A program made the translations under genes and the position numbers. From JBDTNQ01 sp039933635 (GTDB taxonomy: Bacteria > Acidobacteriota > Vicinamibacteria > Vicinamibacterales > SCN-69-37), in contig JBDTNQ010000008.1 in assembly GCA_039933635.1 (NCBI GenBank), positions 7,310 to 71,309 on the forward strand: DNA of 64,000 nucleotides. The letters run 5' to 3'. The notes under the pieces were generated by a model. It was not told the DNA's origin. It ran no database searches and saw only the letters and a program-made list of their open reading frames with translations. Position 1 is the stretch's first letter. Each line of letters opens with the position of its first letter. This document shows positions 41,001-49,662 of the stretch, piece after piece.

Positions 41001-43430
41001 GTGCCCTGGGTGCGCCTGCTGTCGGGTTCGATCGTACTGGGTGCAAGCATCGGCTGTTTGACCCCCTGGCCGCCAACTGCCCTCTATGCCTTGGCGATGG
41101 CCATGCTCGCCTGTGCGATGGCCTTCGGCCGACGGCGCCCAACGGTCGGGCTCCTGCTCGCGGCATTTGTGGCGATCGTGGCCGCGCGCTCGGCTCAATG
41201 GCGAGACGCCGCCCTGGCCCCACCCGTTGCGGTCTGGTTTGCCGAGGCGAAGCAAGACGACGCGGTGATGGCTGAAGGGTGGCTGGTGGGTGACGCCGAG
41301 CCGAGCGTGGACGAGACGATGAGGGCCCGCGTGGCCTTGGAGGCCCTGGAGGTGCGGGGCCAACGGATTGAGACCTCCGGGATCGTCCAGTGGTATGTCG
41401 GAGGCCGGTCGGCGCCGGCGGCGCCGGAGTGGACCAACGGACGGCATGTGCGGGCGCCTGTTGTCTGGCGCTGGCCCAGGGTGACGCACAACCCCGGTTC
41501 GCCCAATCGTCAGTGGCAGGCGTTGCTTCGCGGGTACGTCTTGGCGGGCAGCGTGAAAAGCGCGGCATTGGTGTCGGTGGATCGTGCCAGCTGGTGGCAG
41601 GAGTGGCCCGCCGACGCCCGGCGTCGCGTCCGTACCGTCCTCACCGACACGGTCGCGCGCCGTGATCCTGTGGCGGCGGCAATCGCCATCGCGATTCTGA
41701 TTGGCGATCGCTCGCGACTGGATCCGGACGTGATTGCCAGCCTCCGCGACGCGGGTACGTATCACGTGGTCGCGATCTCCGGCGGCAACGTGGCGCTGGT
41801 GATTGCGGCCTTGACGCTGGGGCTTCGTGGCGCCGTCCGGTCGTTTCGATGGGGCGCGGCCCTGGCGATCCCCGGTGTGCTCGCGTATGCGGCGGTCGTG
41901 GGCGGCGACCCGTCGGTTGACCGTGCGATTGCGGCCGCGGTGGTCTATCTCGCGGCGGAACTGACGGGCCTGTTGATCGAGCCGCTGGATGTGCTCGCGG
42001 TGGTCATCGGCGGCCTCGTGCTCTACGACCCCGTCGTGGCCGTGACACCCGCGGCGTGGCTGTCGTTTGGTGCGACGACGGGCATTGTGCTCGGGGCTGA
42101 GCGGGTCGTGCGGGTGGCCGCGGCCCTACGCCAGGCGCCGGTGTCCTTGTGGAACAAGGTGCGGCGGTGGGGGCTTGGCATCGTGGCGGCGACGGTGGCG
42201 GCCGAACTTGCGTTGGTTCCCGTCTCGACGGCCGTGTTCTCGCGAGTGAGCGTCGCCGGGCTGGTGCTGAACCTTGTTGCCATTCCGGCGATGGCGGTCG
42301 TGGAACTGGCAGGGCTCGCGCTTGTGTTCCTGGACGGCGTTCCGGTCGTAGGCACGCTCGCCGTGTGGGCGGTGGTTGGCGGCGTGCGTGCGCTGCTGGG
42401 CTCAGCCCGTGTCGTTCCGCTGTTGCCATGGCTGACGTGGCGTGCGCCGCCTTCATCCGCGGTTTGGCTGATCGTCTTCTACGGTGGAGCAGTGGCGGCG
42501 TTGTCCCTGCAAGGCCGATGGCGGCGATGGCCCGTGGCGGCTGCCGCCGGCGCGCTCGTTGTGATCGTCACGGCACCTGGTGTCTGGTTGGCCCGACCGC
42601 CGCGAGGATGGTTGCGGCTGACGGTCATCGACGTGGGGCAGGGTGATGCTTTACTCGTCCAGTTTGCATCCGGACGGTCCTTGCTCGTCGACGGCGGGCC
42701 ATCATCGGAGGCGTTCGACTCCGGCGAGCGCGTCGTGACGCCCACACTGTGGGCGCTCGGCGTTCGGCGGCTCGATTGGCTGGCCTTCACGCACGCCGAT
42801 CTCGATCACATCGGCGGCACGATGGCGGTGGCCGACACGTTTGGTCCGCGCGAAGTGTGGGAAGGCGTGCCGGTGCCGCGCGACGAGCGGCGGGCGAGGT
42901 TGAGAACCGCGGCGCTCGAGCGAGGGCAGATCTGGAGGCAACTCCGCGCAGGCGATATTTTCGACGTCGGGGACGTGTCCGTCGAGGTGATGAGTCCGCC
43001 GGTGCCGGATTGGGAGCGACAGCGCGTCAGAAACGACGATTCCCTGGTGCTGCGGATTCGTGACGGCGACGTCGAGTTGCTGCTGACGGGTGACATCGGA
43101 CAGGCCGTCGAGGCCGCCCTTCCGGTCAACAAAGGTCTCGAGCCTGCTCTGCGCATCTTGAAGGTCGCCCACCACGGCAGCCGGTCATCGTCGTCGGACG
43201 ACTTCGTGAAGAGGTACGCGCCGGACCTCGCGTTGATCAGTGTGGGCCGCAACAACACCTTCGGACACCCGTCGCCCGAGGTCGTGCGGAGGTTCCGGGA
43301 CGTCGGTGCGGCGATCGCGCGCACCGACGAAGAGGGTGCGATCAGCGTCGAGACGGACGGGCGCGAGATCCGCGTGAAGACATGGTCCGGTCGGACGTTG
43401 ACGATGAGGAAGGGGAGTCCTGCTGTTTGA
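41001..43430 (+). CDS. comEC: ComEC/Rec2 DNA-uptake channel protein
   Basis: An 809-residue inner-membrane protein that brings single-stranded DNA into the cell in natural transformation. It starts with membrane helices and a DUF4131 region, continues with the competence domain of about eight helices (GDRSRLDPDVIASLRDAGTYHV, SFGATTGIV), and ends with a metallo-beta-lactamase domain (THADLDHIGG, KVAHHGSRSSSS) thought to degrade the incoming strand. All parts are present. The GTG at 41001 is chosen as first start. With pilT in the same window, a competence system is plausible. The 3' end overlaps mazG by 89 bases on the opposite strand. Confidence 0.92.
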   Translation: MPWVRLLSGSIVLGASIGCLTPWPPTALYALAMAMLACAMAFGRRRPTVGLLLAAFVAIVAARSAQWRDAALAPPVAVWFAEAKQDDAVMAEGWLVGDAEPSVDETMRARVALEALEVRGQRIETSGIVQWYVGGRSAPAAPEWTNGRHVRAPVVWRWPRVTHNPGSPNRQWQALLRGYVLAGSVKSAALVSVDRASWWQEWPADARRRVRTVLTDTVARRDPVAAAIAIAILIGDRSRLDPDVIASLRDAGTYHVVAISGGNVALVIAALTLGLRGAVRSFRWGAALAIPGVLAYAAVVGGDPSVDRAIAAAVVYLAAELTGLLIEPLDVLAVVIGGLVLYDPVVAVTPAAWLSFGATTGIVLGAERVVRVAAALRQAPVSLWNKVRRWGLGIVAATVAAELALVPVSTAVFSRVSVAGLVLNLVAIPAMAVVELAGLALVFLDGVPVVGTLAVWAVVGGVRALLGSARVVPLLPWLTWRAPPSSAVWLIVFYGGAVAALSLQGRWRRWPVAAAAGALVVIVTAPGVWLARPPRGWLRLTVIDVGQGDALLVQFASGRSLLVDGGPSSEAFDSGERVVTPTLWALGVRRLDWLAFTHADLDHIGGTMAVADTFGPREVWEGVPVPRDERRARLRTAALERGQIWRQLRAGDIFDVGDVSVEVMSPPVPDWERQRVRNDDSLVLRIRDGDVELLLTGDIGQAVEAALPVNKGLEPALRILKVAHHGSRSSSSDDFVKRYAPDLALISVGRNNTFGHPSPEVVRRFRDVGAAIARTDEEGAISVETDGREIRVKTWSGRTLTMRKGSPAV

Positions 43431-44307
43431 CGCGGGACCAGGCCGCCTCGAGTTCGGCGAGTGTGGCGCCTTGGAGCTGCTGGCCGCGCGCGTCGAAGTC
43501 TGCCTCGAGCGCGGTGAACCGCCGGGTGAACTTGTCGTTGGCATGTCGCAGGGCGGTCTCCGGATCGATCTTCAGGTGTCGCGCGAGGCTGGCCAGTGAG
43601 AACAGCAGATCGCCGAATTCATCGACCGCGCGCTCGTGGCTCTCGCCGACCGCCTCTCGGAGCTCGCGCACCTCCTCATCGACCTTGTCGAGCACGTCCA
43701 TTGTCTGCGGCCAGTCGAAACCGACTGCCGCGACGCGCGCACCGATGCGGGCGGCCCGCAACAACGCCGGCAACGCGGTGGGCAGGCCGGCCAGCGTCCG
43801 CGCGGGCGCGCCACTGCCTGCCTGCTCGCGGGCTTTGAGCTGGCCCCACTGGTCCGCGACGGCTTGCGCCGACGCCACGCCTGCGCGCGTTCGCGCCGCT
43901 GGTGAGAGCCTTCGGCCAGCCGCCGTGAATACATGAGGATGGCGACGAACGAGCTTCTCGCAAATGGCGTTGACGACGTCGGTGATGGTGAACGTGCCGG
44001 TTTCGGAGGCGATCTGCGCGTGAAACACGCACTGGAGCAGGACGTCGCCCAGTTCTCCGGGGAGCGCGCCGATGTCTCCGCGATCGATGGCGTCCACGGC
44101 CTCGTACGCCTCTTCGATGAGATAGGGGCGCAGGCTCGCGTGGTCCTGTTTCACATCCCACGGGCAGCCGTTCGCGGATCGCAGCGTGGCCATGATGCGC
44201 ACGAGCCGGCCGAAGGCCTTCGTGGCCGCCACCGTGCGGGTGGGCTTGGGGCGCGGCCGGGTTGAACGGCGCGGGGGCCGACGCGGCGTGGGCGTGCGGG
44301 AACGCAT
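43342..44307 (-). CDS. mazG: Nucleoside triphosphate pyrophosphohydrolase MazG
   Basis: MazG hydrolyses NTPs and dNTPs to monophosphates, cleaning the pool or lowering ppGpp. The 321-residue protein has two MazG units: the first with CPWDVKQDH, EEAYEAVDAID and LGDVLLQ, the second with DEEVRELREAV and DEFGDLLFSL. The N-terminal 30 residues (Arg/Pro-rich) and C-terminal 30 residues (Ser/Arg-rich) are low-complexity additions; the real start may be further in. The C-terminal extension is the part overlapping comEC. Confidence 0.92.
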   Translation of the reverse strand: MRSRTPTPRRPPRRSTRPRPKPTRTVAATKAFGRLVRIMATLRSANGCPWDVKQDHASLRPYLIEEAYEAVDAIDRGDIGALPGELGDVLLQCVFHAQIASETGTFTITDVVNAICEKLVRRHPHVFTAAGRRLSPAARTRAGVASAQAVADQWGQLKAREQAGSGAPARTLAGLPTALPALLRAARIGARVAAVGFDWPQTMDVLDKVDEEVRELREAVGESHERAVDEFGDLLFSLASLARHLKIDPETALRHANDKFTRRFTALEADFDARGQQLQGATLAELEAAWSRVKQQDSPSSSSTSDRTMSSRGSRARPSRR

Positions 44308-44320
44308 TCGAGCGCCATGC

Positions 44321-44326
44321 TAGCAT
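44321..44326 (+). promoter_or_regulatory. Candidate -10 box of the MBL hydrolase gene
   Basis: TAGCAT ends nine bases before the GTG at 44336; no ribosome binding site is seen. Confidence 0.25.
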
Positions 44327-44335
44327 TCGATCTTC

Positions 44336-45106
44336 GTGCGCGTGCGCTTTCTAGGCACCGGAACGTCGCATGGCGTGCCCATGATCGGGTGCGACTGCCG
44401 CGTCTGCCGATCCACCGACCCTCGCGATTCCCGGACACGGTCCTCGATTTACCTCGAATGCGACGACGGTCTGGGTGTGCTCGTGGATACGAGTACGGAT
44501 CTCAGAGCCCAGGCATTGCGCGAGGATGTGCGGCGCGTCGACGCGGTCCTCTTCACGCACTCCCATGCCGACCACATCATGGGACTCGACGAAATTCGTC
44601 GCTTCAACATGCTGAGCGGCCAGCCCATGCCGATCTTCGGTACGCCCGGGACGCTCGCCGACTTGAGGCGGACATTCGGCTATGTGTTCTCGTCCGATGC
44701 CCCGCGCGGTGGCGGGGTGCCGGATCTGCGGCTGTGGGCCCTCCACGGAAGTTTCTGCTTGGGCCGCACCGAAATCGTGCCGATTCCGGTCCAGCATGGT
44801 CCCTGGCAGGTGCTGGGCTTTCGCATCGGAACGTTTGCCTATGTGACCGACTGCAACGGCATTCCTGCCGCGTCTCTGGCCATGCTCCAGGGCGTCCGGA
44901 CGCTGGTGCTCGACGCGCTCAGGCACACGCCGCACCCGACACACTTCACGGTGGCCGAGGCGATCGACGCCGCGCGGCAGATCGGCGCGGCGTCGACCTA
45001 CTTCACGCACATCGCGCACGACCTGGGACATGCGGAGACGTGCGCGGCGTTGCCAGCGGGATTCACGCTGGCCTATGACGGCCTGACGCTCGAGATCGGC
45101 GCGTGA
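44336..45106 (+). CDS. MBL-fold metallohydrolase (PhnP-like)
   Basis: A 256-residue metallo-beta-lactamase-fold protein. The metal-binding motif is THSHADHIMG, and it begins with LGTGTSHGVPMIGCDCRVC, typical of the PhnP/YycJ-like group of phosphodiesterases with a small zinc site. Other ligands are visible as VTDCNG and HIAHDLGH. PhnP acts in phosphonate use, but no phosphonate genes are near, so a different cyclic phosphodiester is as likely. It starts with GTG. Confidence 0.85.
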   Translation: MRVRFLGTGTSHGVPMIGCDCRVCRSTDPRDSRTRSSIYLECDDGLGVLVDTSTDLRAQALREDVRRVDAVLFTHSHADHIMGLDEIRRFNMLSGQPMPIFGTPGTLADLRRTFGYVFSSDAPRGGGVPDLRLWALHGSFCLGRTEIVPIPVQHGPWQVLGFRIGTFAYVTDCNGIPAASLAMLQGVRTLVLDALRHTPHPTHFTVAEAIDAARQIGAASTYFTHIAHDLGHAETCAALPAGFTLAYDGLTLEIGA

Positions 45107-45161
45107 TTGGCCGCGGCCGGCCCGCCGCGGCGGCTCTCGCGAGATGGGATAGCCTCTGAGC

Positions 45162-46094
45162 ATGCAGGTCGTGTATTTCCCTGATGCGCCGCGGCCGAGG
45201 TGGGCGTATCCGGTGGTGGCGCTGGGCAACTTCGACGGGTTGCACCGTGGTCACCAGCAGCTCATCGACGGTGTGCGGCGTCAGGCGCGGGAGCGAGCCG
45301 GCACGTCGGTCGCGATGGTGTTCGATCCGCATCCGCCACGCGTGCTCAGGCCGGACAAGGCGCCGCCGCTCCTCATGACGCTCGACCAAAAGATCGAGGC
45401 GTTCGAGCGGGCCGGGCTCGATGCCGTGGCGGTGGTACGGTTCAACCTGGAGCTCTCGCGATGGGAGCCCGAGCTGTTCGTCGAAACCGTCATCATCGAC
45501 TGGCTGCGCGCCGCGGAGGTGTGGGTCGGCGCGAACTTTCTGTTCGGCCGCGATCGATCCGGCACGTTCACGTTGTTGCGCGCGCTTGGCGAGGATCGCG
45601 GATTCCGGTGCGAGAAGATCGATCCGGTCCGCTACAAGGACTTCGTGGTGTCGAGCACCCGAGTCAGGCACCTCGTGGCCGAGGGACGCGTGGACGAGGC
45701 CGGGGCGTTGCTGGGGCACCAGTATTTCGTGGACGGTGAGGTCGTGCACGGCGCCGGGCGCGGGCGCGACCTCGGCTATCCGACGGCGAACCTGCGCACC
45801 TCGAATGAGCTCCTGCCGGCCCATGGCATCTATGCCTCGATGGTGGCGCTCGGCGACACGTGGCATCGCGCGGTCACGAGCGTGGGCGTGCGGCCGACGA
45901 TTGGCGACGGGCAGTTCACCGTCGAGACCTTCATTCTCGACGGCGCGCACGATCTCTACGGCAAGCGCCTCCGCGTGGCCTTCGTGAAGTACCTGCGCCC
46001 GGAGCTGAAGTTCGACGGGCTCCCGGCCCTGCAGGCGCAGATCGCGCTCGATTGCGCCGAGGCCGAGGCCCTCTTTGCCCAGATGGCTGTCTGA
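45162..46094 (+). CDS. ribF: Bifunctional riboflavin kinase / FAD synthetase
   Basis: A 310-residue enzyme that turns riboflavin into FMN and FAD. The N-terminal adenylyltransferase half has FDGLHRGHQQLI and FDPHPPRVLRP; the C-terminal kinase half starts near residue 185 with GRGRDLGYPTANL and has VGVRPTIGDG. Length is right. The neighbours are unrelated in pathway. Confidence 0.95.
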   Translation: MQVVYFPDAPRPRWAYPVVALGNFDGLHRGHQQLIDGVRRQARERAGTSVAMVFDPHPPRVLRPDKAPPLLMTLDQKIEAFERAGLDAVAVVRFNLELSRWEPELFVETVIIDWLRAAEVWVGANFLFGRDRSGTFTLLRALGEDRGFRCEKIDPVRYKDFVVSSTRVRHLVAEGRVDEAGALLGHQYFVDGEVVHGAGRGRDLGYPTANLRTSNELLPAHGIYASMVALGDTWHRAVTSVGVRPTIGDGQFTVETFILDGAHDLYGKRLRVAFVKYLRPELKFDGLPALQAQIALDCAEAEALFAQMAV

Positions 46095-46103
46095 CGAGCC
46101 TGA

Positions 46104-46109
46104 TAGAAT
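46104..46109 (+). promoter_or_regulatory. Candidate -10 box before the gene at 46118
   Basis: TAGAAT stands eight bases before the ATG at 46118, without a ribosome binding site. Confidence 0.35.
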
Positions 46110-46117
46110 CGCCCGCG

Positions 46118-46384
46118 ATGTCATCGTCGACCTTCACGCTCCGGGTGCCGGCCGATGGCCTGTTTCCGGCGCTCGCCGGTGCGGTCGCGTCACGTTTTCT
46201 CGAACTGTGCGGTGCTGCGGCGGTCGACGCGGCCCGCTTCGAGCGCGAGGTCACGAGCGCGGCGGCGCTCGTCGCGCCCGGGGCCGAGACCATCGAGTGC
46301 ACGTTCGTGGGCGGCCCGTCGGGCGTCGAGGCAACCTTGCGCGCCGGGGCGCGGCATCAAACCGTGCAGCATCTCCGGTCCTGA
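46118..46384 (+). CDS. Small protein resembling a degenerate anti-sigma GHKL ATPase
   Basis: An 88-residue protein I do not firmly recognise. Its pattern (FTLRVPADGLFPALAGAVA, then FEREVTSAAALVA, then a beta-hairpin IECTFVGGPSGVEATLRAG) follows the first half of RsbW/SpoIIAB-type serine kinases. But the N-box residues Glu and Asn, needed to bind ATP, are replaced (SAAALV), and the rest of the domain is missing. It may be a non-catalytic partner or a pseudo-kinase remnant. It lies between ribF and cysS, three bases before cysS, so it is probably co-transcribed with cysS. Confidence 0.6.
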   Translation: MSSSTFTLRVPADGLFPALAGAVASRFLELCGAAAVDAARFEREVTSAAALVAPGAETIECTFVGGPSGVEATLRAGARHQTVQHLRS

Positions 46385-46387
46385 ACC

Positions 46388-47803
46388 ATGCGTCTGTACA
46401 ACACCCTGTCGCGAACCGAGGAGACGTTCGTGCCGGCCGATGGCCGGACCGTCCGCATGTACAACTGTGGCCTGACGGTGTACGCGCGTGGGCACATCGG
46501 TAACTTCCGGACGTTCGTCTGTCTGGACGTGCTACGACGGACGCTGAAATACCAGGAAGGGTTTGCCGTCCGGCAGGTGACGAATTTCACGGACGTGGAC
46601 GACAAGACGATCAACGCGTCGACGGCCGCGGGTGTGCCACTGCGCGAGTACACGGACCGCTATATCGCGGCCTTTCGTGAGGACGCGGCGGCGATGGGCC
46701 TGGAACCCGTCGAGGAAACGCCGCGCGCCACCGACGAGGCGAACATGCAGGCCATGGCCGACATGGTCAAGCAGCTCGAAGCGCGAGGACACACGTACCG
46801 ATCGGAAGGCTCGATCTACTACCGCATTGCGTCGCTGCCCGAGTACGGCGCGCTGGCGCGGCTCGACCGGCAGGAAATTCAGACTGGCGCGCGCGTGGAT
46901 TCGGACGACTCGTACGCGAAACAGGATGCGCGGGATTTCGTGCTGTGGAAGGGCGCGAAACCCGGCGAGCCGACCTGGGATTTCGGCCTGGGGCCGGGCC
47001 GGCCAGGCTGGCATCTCGAGTGCTCGGCGATGGCGCTCCGGCTGCTCGGTGAGCCGCCGATTGACATTCACGGCGGCGGGATCGATCTGATCTTTCCGCA
47101 CCATGAAAACGAAATCGCGCAGGCCGTCGGCGCGACGGGGCGTCCGTTCGTGCGCTTCTGGGTGCACGTGGAATTCTTGAACTTCGACAACGAGAAGATG
47201 TCGAAGTCGCTGGGCAACGTCTTCACGGTGCGCGACATTCTGGACAAAGGCTACCGCGCGTCGGCCCTGCGGTATCTGCTGATCTCCGTCCACTACCGCA
47301 AACAGCTCACGTTCAATTGGGACGTGCTCGACCAGGCCGAGGCGTCGGTCACGCGGCTCGCGGACTTTCTGGTGCGTGTCGACGGCATCACCGGCGGCGA
47401 GGCGCATCCAGAGATTGGCAAACGGCTGGCCCGCGCGCGCGCGGATGTCGCCGGGCTCGTGACGGACGACCTCAACGTGCCGACGGCCCTCGGCGTGATC
47501 TTCGACGTCGTGCGTGAAATGCACGCGGCGATGGATCGACGGGAGGTCGGCGCGGCGGATGCTGCGCAGATCCGTGAAACGTTCGCCGGATTCGACCGCA
47601 TTCTTGGCGTGCTGTCCCTGCGGCAGGCGGAGGACGCGACGCCGCCGGTGCCCGTCGAGGACATCGAGCGGCTCATCGATGAGCGTCGCCAGGCCCGACA
47701 GGCGCGCCAGTTCGCACGGGCCGATGACATCCGGCAGGAACTGGATGCCCGCGGCATCGTGCTGGAGGACAGCGCCTCGGGCACCCGGTGGAAGCGCAAA
47801 TAG
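46388..47803 (+). CDS. cysS: Cysteinyl-tRNA synthetase
   Basis: A class I synthetase of 471 residues for tRNA-Cys. The HIGH-type motif is GHIGNFRTF near residue 36, preceded by the zinc ligand in MYNCGLTVY; HLECSAMA and HHENEIAQ supply further ligands, and the KMSKS loop is NEKMSKSLGN. It begins three bases after the small gene. A nested hairpin follows its stop codon. Confidence 0.97.
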   Translation: MRLYNTLSRTEETFVPADGRTVRMYNCGLTVYARGHIGNFRTFVCLDVLRRTLKYQEGFAVRQVTNFTDVDDKTINASTAAGVPLREYTDRYIAAFREDAAAMGLEPVEETPRATDEANMQAMADMVKQLEARGHTYRSEGSIYYRIASLPEYGALARLDRQEIQTGARVDSDDSYAKQDARDFVLWKGAKPGEPTWDFGLGPGRPGWHLECSAMALRLLGEPPIDIHGGGIDLIFPHHENEIAQAVGATGRPFVRFWVHVEFLNFDNEKMSKSLGNVFTVRDILDKGYRASALRYLLISVHYRKQLTFNWDVLDQAEASVTRLADFLVRVDGITGGEAHPEIGKRLARARADVAGLVTDDLNVPTALGVIFDVVREMHAAMDRREVGAADAAQIRETFAGFDRILGVLSLRQAEDATPPVPVEDIERLIDERRQARQARQFARADDIRQELDARGIVLEDSASGTRWKRK

Positions 47804-47811
47804 ACCCTTCG

Positions 47812-47883
47812 TGTCGGCCGTCCGCCCACAGATCTGGGCGAGACGCTCAATCCTGTCGGAGTGTCTGACCCCCTCGGCCGACA
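47812..47883 (+). terminator. Nested inverted repeats after cysS
   Basis: An inner hairpin CGCCCA-N6-TGGGCG (47823-47840) lies inside a 9-base outer inverted repeat, TGTCGGCCG (47812) with CGGCCGACA (47875). No T-tract follows. It may end cysS transcription or shape the transcript before the PilZ gene. Confidence 0.4.
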
Positions 47884-47911
47884 AGTTTGAGCCTACCCTG
47901 CCAATTGGGCC

Positions 47912-47926
47912 TGGCACATCGCTTGC
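47912..47926 (+). promoter_or_regulatory. Sigma-54 (RpoN) promoter-like site of the PilZ gene
   Basis: TGGCAC, five bases, TTGC: an exact match to the -24/-12 consensus core. It lies in the spacer 14 bases before the ATG at 47940, so transcription would begin about at the start codon. Confidence 0.6.
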
Positions 47927-47939
47927 CTTTGTCCCGGAC

Positions 47940-48332
47940 ATGAGACCGCTCCCGGCCTGGACCGACACGAGCCTTTCGGGGCGACCACAGTCGCGGCGTT
48001 CGGCGCCGCGGCTCGAGGTCGAGGCTATCCTGAACGGCCGTCTGGCCAAGGGCAATCTGCGCATGACCGTGCACGACCTCGGGTTCGGCGGGTTCGCGGT
48101 GGAGAGTCCGATTGCTTTCGCCGTAGGCAGCCGCCACGACTTCAGGTTCGTCGGCCCGGAGGGCATGGTCGTGGGCATTCGAGCGGAGACCGTGTACGCC
48201 CGCGCCGTGGGCCTGCGTGACGGCATGGATCACGTGCTGACCGGCTTCAAGTACGTCCTCGAAACCGAGGATGCCGAACGGGCGGTCGAAGCGCTGCTCG
48301 ACCTCGCGATGTCCCCGATCTCGTTCGACTGA
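47940..48332 (+). CDS. PilZ-domain protein
   Basis: A 130-residue one-domain PilZ protein, likely a c-di-GMP receptor. The first binding motif RxxxR is RSAPR (residues 20-24) and the second, (D/N)xSxxG, is present as DLGFGG, with glycine at the serine position, so binding may be weakened. The remainder is the expected beta-barrel (SRHDFRFVGPEGMVVGI). I chose the ATG at 47940; the frame is open further up, but only as overlap with cysS. A sigma-54 type promoter is directly before it, hinting at control with motility or pilus genes. Confidence 0.82.
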   Translation: MRPLPAWTDTSLSGRPQSRRSAPRLEVEAILNGRLAKGNLRMTVHDLGFGGFAVESPIAFAVGSRHDFRFVGPEGMVVGIRAETVYARAVGLRDGMDHVLTGFKYVLETEDAERAVEALLDLAMSPISFD

Positions 48333-48357
48333 GCAGCGGCGCTTCTCACAACTCCTC

Positions 48358-48363
48358 TATACT
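48358..48363 (+). promoter_or_regulatory. Candidate -10 box of manD
   Basis: TATACT lies about 54 bases before the manD ATG. No -35 box matches at 17 bases. Confidence 0.3.
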
Positions 48364-48416
48364 GCCCGCCGGCCCGACGAATCGTCGGCGGCCGACGAGT
48401 GTCTGTGGGCGCCTCC

Positions 48417-49625
48417 ATGAAGATTGTCGATGCGAAGGTCGTCGTCTGCTGCCCCGGTCGCAATTTCGTGACCCTGAAGATCATCACCGACGACGGCCTC
48501 GTGGGTCTCGGTGACGCGACGCTCAATGGTCGCGAACTGGCGGTGGCGAGCTACCTGCGTGACCACGTGCTGCCGTGTCTCATTGGCCGCGATTCGTTCC
48601 AGACCGAGGACATCTGGCAGTACCTCTATCGCGGCGCGTACTGGCGCAAGGGCCCCGTGACGATGACGGCGATCGGCGCGGTCGACGTGGCGCTGTGGGA
48701 CATCAAGGCGAAGGCGCTGAACACCCCGCTCTATAACCTGCTCGGCGGCAGGAGCCGGGACGGCGTGATGGTGTATGGGCACGCCAACGGCCGCGACATC
48801 GAGGAAACCGTGGACGCGGTTGCCCGGCATCTCGATGAGAAGTTTCTTGCCGTCCGCGCGCAATCCGGTGTGCTGGGTGTCCCGGACACCTACGGTGTGC
48901 CGAAGGATGGACGCCCGTACGAGCCCGCGGAGAAGGGGTTGCCGCACGAGTACGCGTGGTCGACCGAGACGTACCTCGCGCACGTGCCTGCGCTCTTCGA
49001 GACGCTGCGCGTCCGATTCGGATCCGACGTACACCTGCTGCACGATGCGCATCATCGGCTGACCCCGATTCAGGCGGCGCGCCTCGGCAAGGCGCTGGAG
49101 CCCTCACATCTGTTCTGGCTCGAGGACCCGACGCCGGCCGAGCTCCAGGAAGGCTTTCGCACGATTCGGCAGCACACGACGACGCCGATTGCCGTCGGCG
49201 AGGTGTTCAATACCGTGTGGGATGCGCGAACGCTGATTGCCGAGCAATTGATCGACTACCTGCGAATGACGGTCACGCACGGCGGCGGCGTGACGCCAAT
49301 GCTGAAGATTGCCGCGTTCGCGGCGATGCACCACGTGCAGATGGGCTGCCACGGTGCCACGGACCTGTCACCGATCACCATGGGCGCTGCGCTGCATTTC
49401 GATCTGGCGATTCCGAACCTCGGCGTGCAGGAGTGGATGCCACACAACGCGCTCACCGACGAAGTCTTTCCGCACAGTTACAGGTATCGCGACGGCTACA
49501 TGCACCCGGGCGATGAGCCTGGTCACGGCGTGGGCTTCGATGAGACCCTCGCCGCCAAGTTTCCGTACGACCGCGCGTACCTGCCTGTCACTCGGCGGCT
49601 CGACGGCACGTTGTGGGATTGGTAG
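48417..49625 (+). CDS. manD: D-mannonate dehydratase (enolase superfamily, ManD/RspA)
   Basis: A 402-residue enolase-superfamily enzyme that turns D-mannonate into 2-keto-3-deoxy-D-gluconate (KDG). The N-terminus MKIVDAKVVVCCPGRNFVTL and the stretch GDATLNGRELAVASYL are characteristic of ManD. Active-site features include HDAHHRLTP, WLEDPTP, AVGEVFN and the acidic loop region. I start it at ATG 48417 by family; a GTG at 48399 is in frame. It is the first gene of the uronate block and feeds KDG to the converging kinase and aldolase. Some family members have low activity on mannonate or act on D-gluconate. Confidence 0.88.
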   Translation: MKIVDAKVVVCCPGRNFVTLKIITDDGLVGLGDATLNGRELAVASYLRDHVLPCLIGRDSFQTEDIWQYLYRGAYWRKGPVTMTAIGAVDVALWDIKAKALNTPLYNLLGGRSRDGVMVYGHANGRDIEETVDAVARHLDEKFLAVRAQSGVLGVPDTYGVPKDGRPYEPAEKGLPHEYAWSTETYLAHVPALFETLRVRFGSDVHLLHDAHHRLTPIQAARLGKALEPSHLFWLEDPTPAELQEGFRTIRQHTTTPIAVGEVFNTVWDARTLIAEQLIDYLRMTVTHGGGVTPMLKIAAFAAMHHVQMGCHGATDLSPITMGAALHFDLAIPNLGVQEWMPHNALTDEVFPHSYRYRDGYMHPGDEPGHGVGFDETLAAKFPYDRAYLPVTRRLDGTLWDW

Positions 49626-49662
49626 CCTGCCAGGCGCCTTGCGGCCTCCGCGGTAAATGGGC

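Noticed and set aside
46388..47803. cysS considered as MshC (mycothiol ligase) because its signature differs slightly from the usual CysS form.
   Set aside because: Length, KMSKS motif and C-terminal domain are those of cysteinyl-tRNA synthetase.
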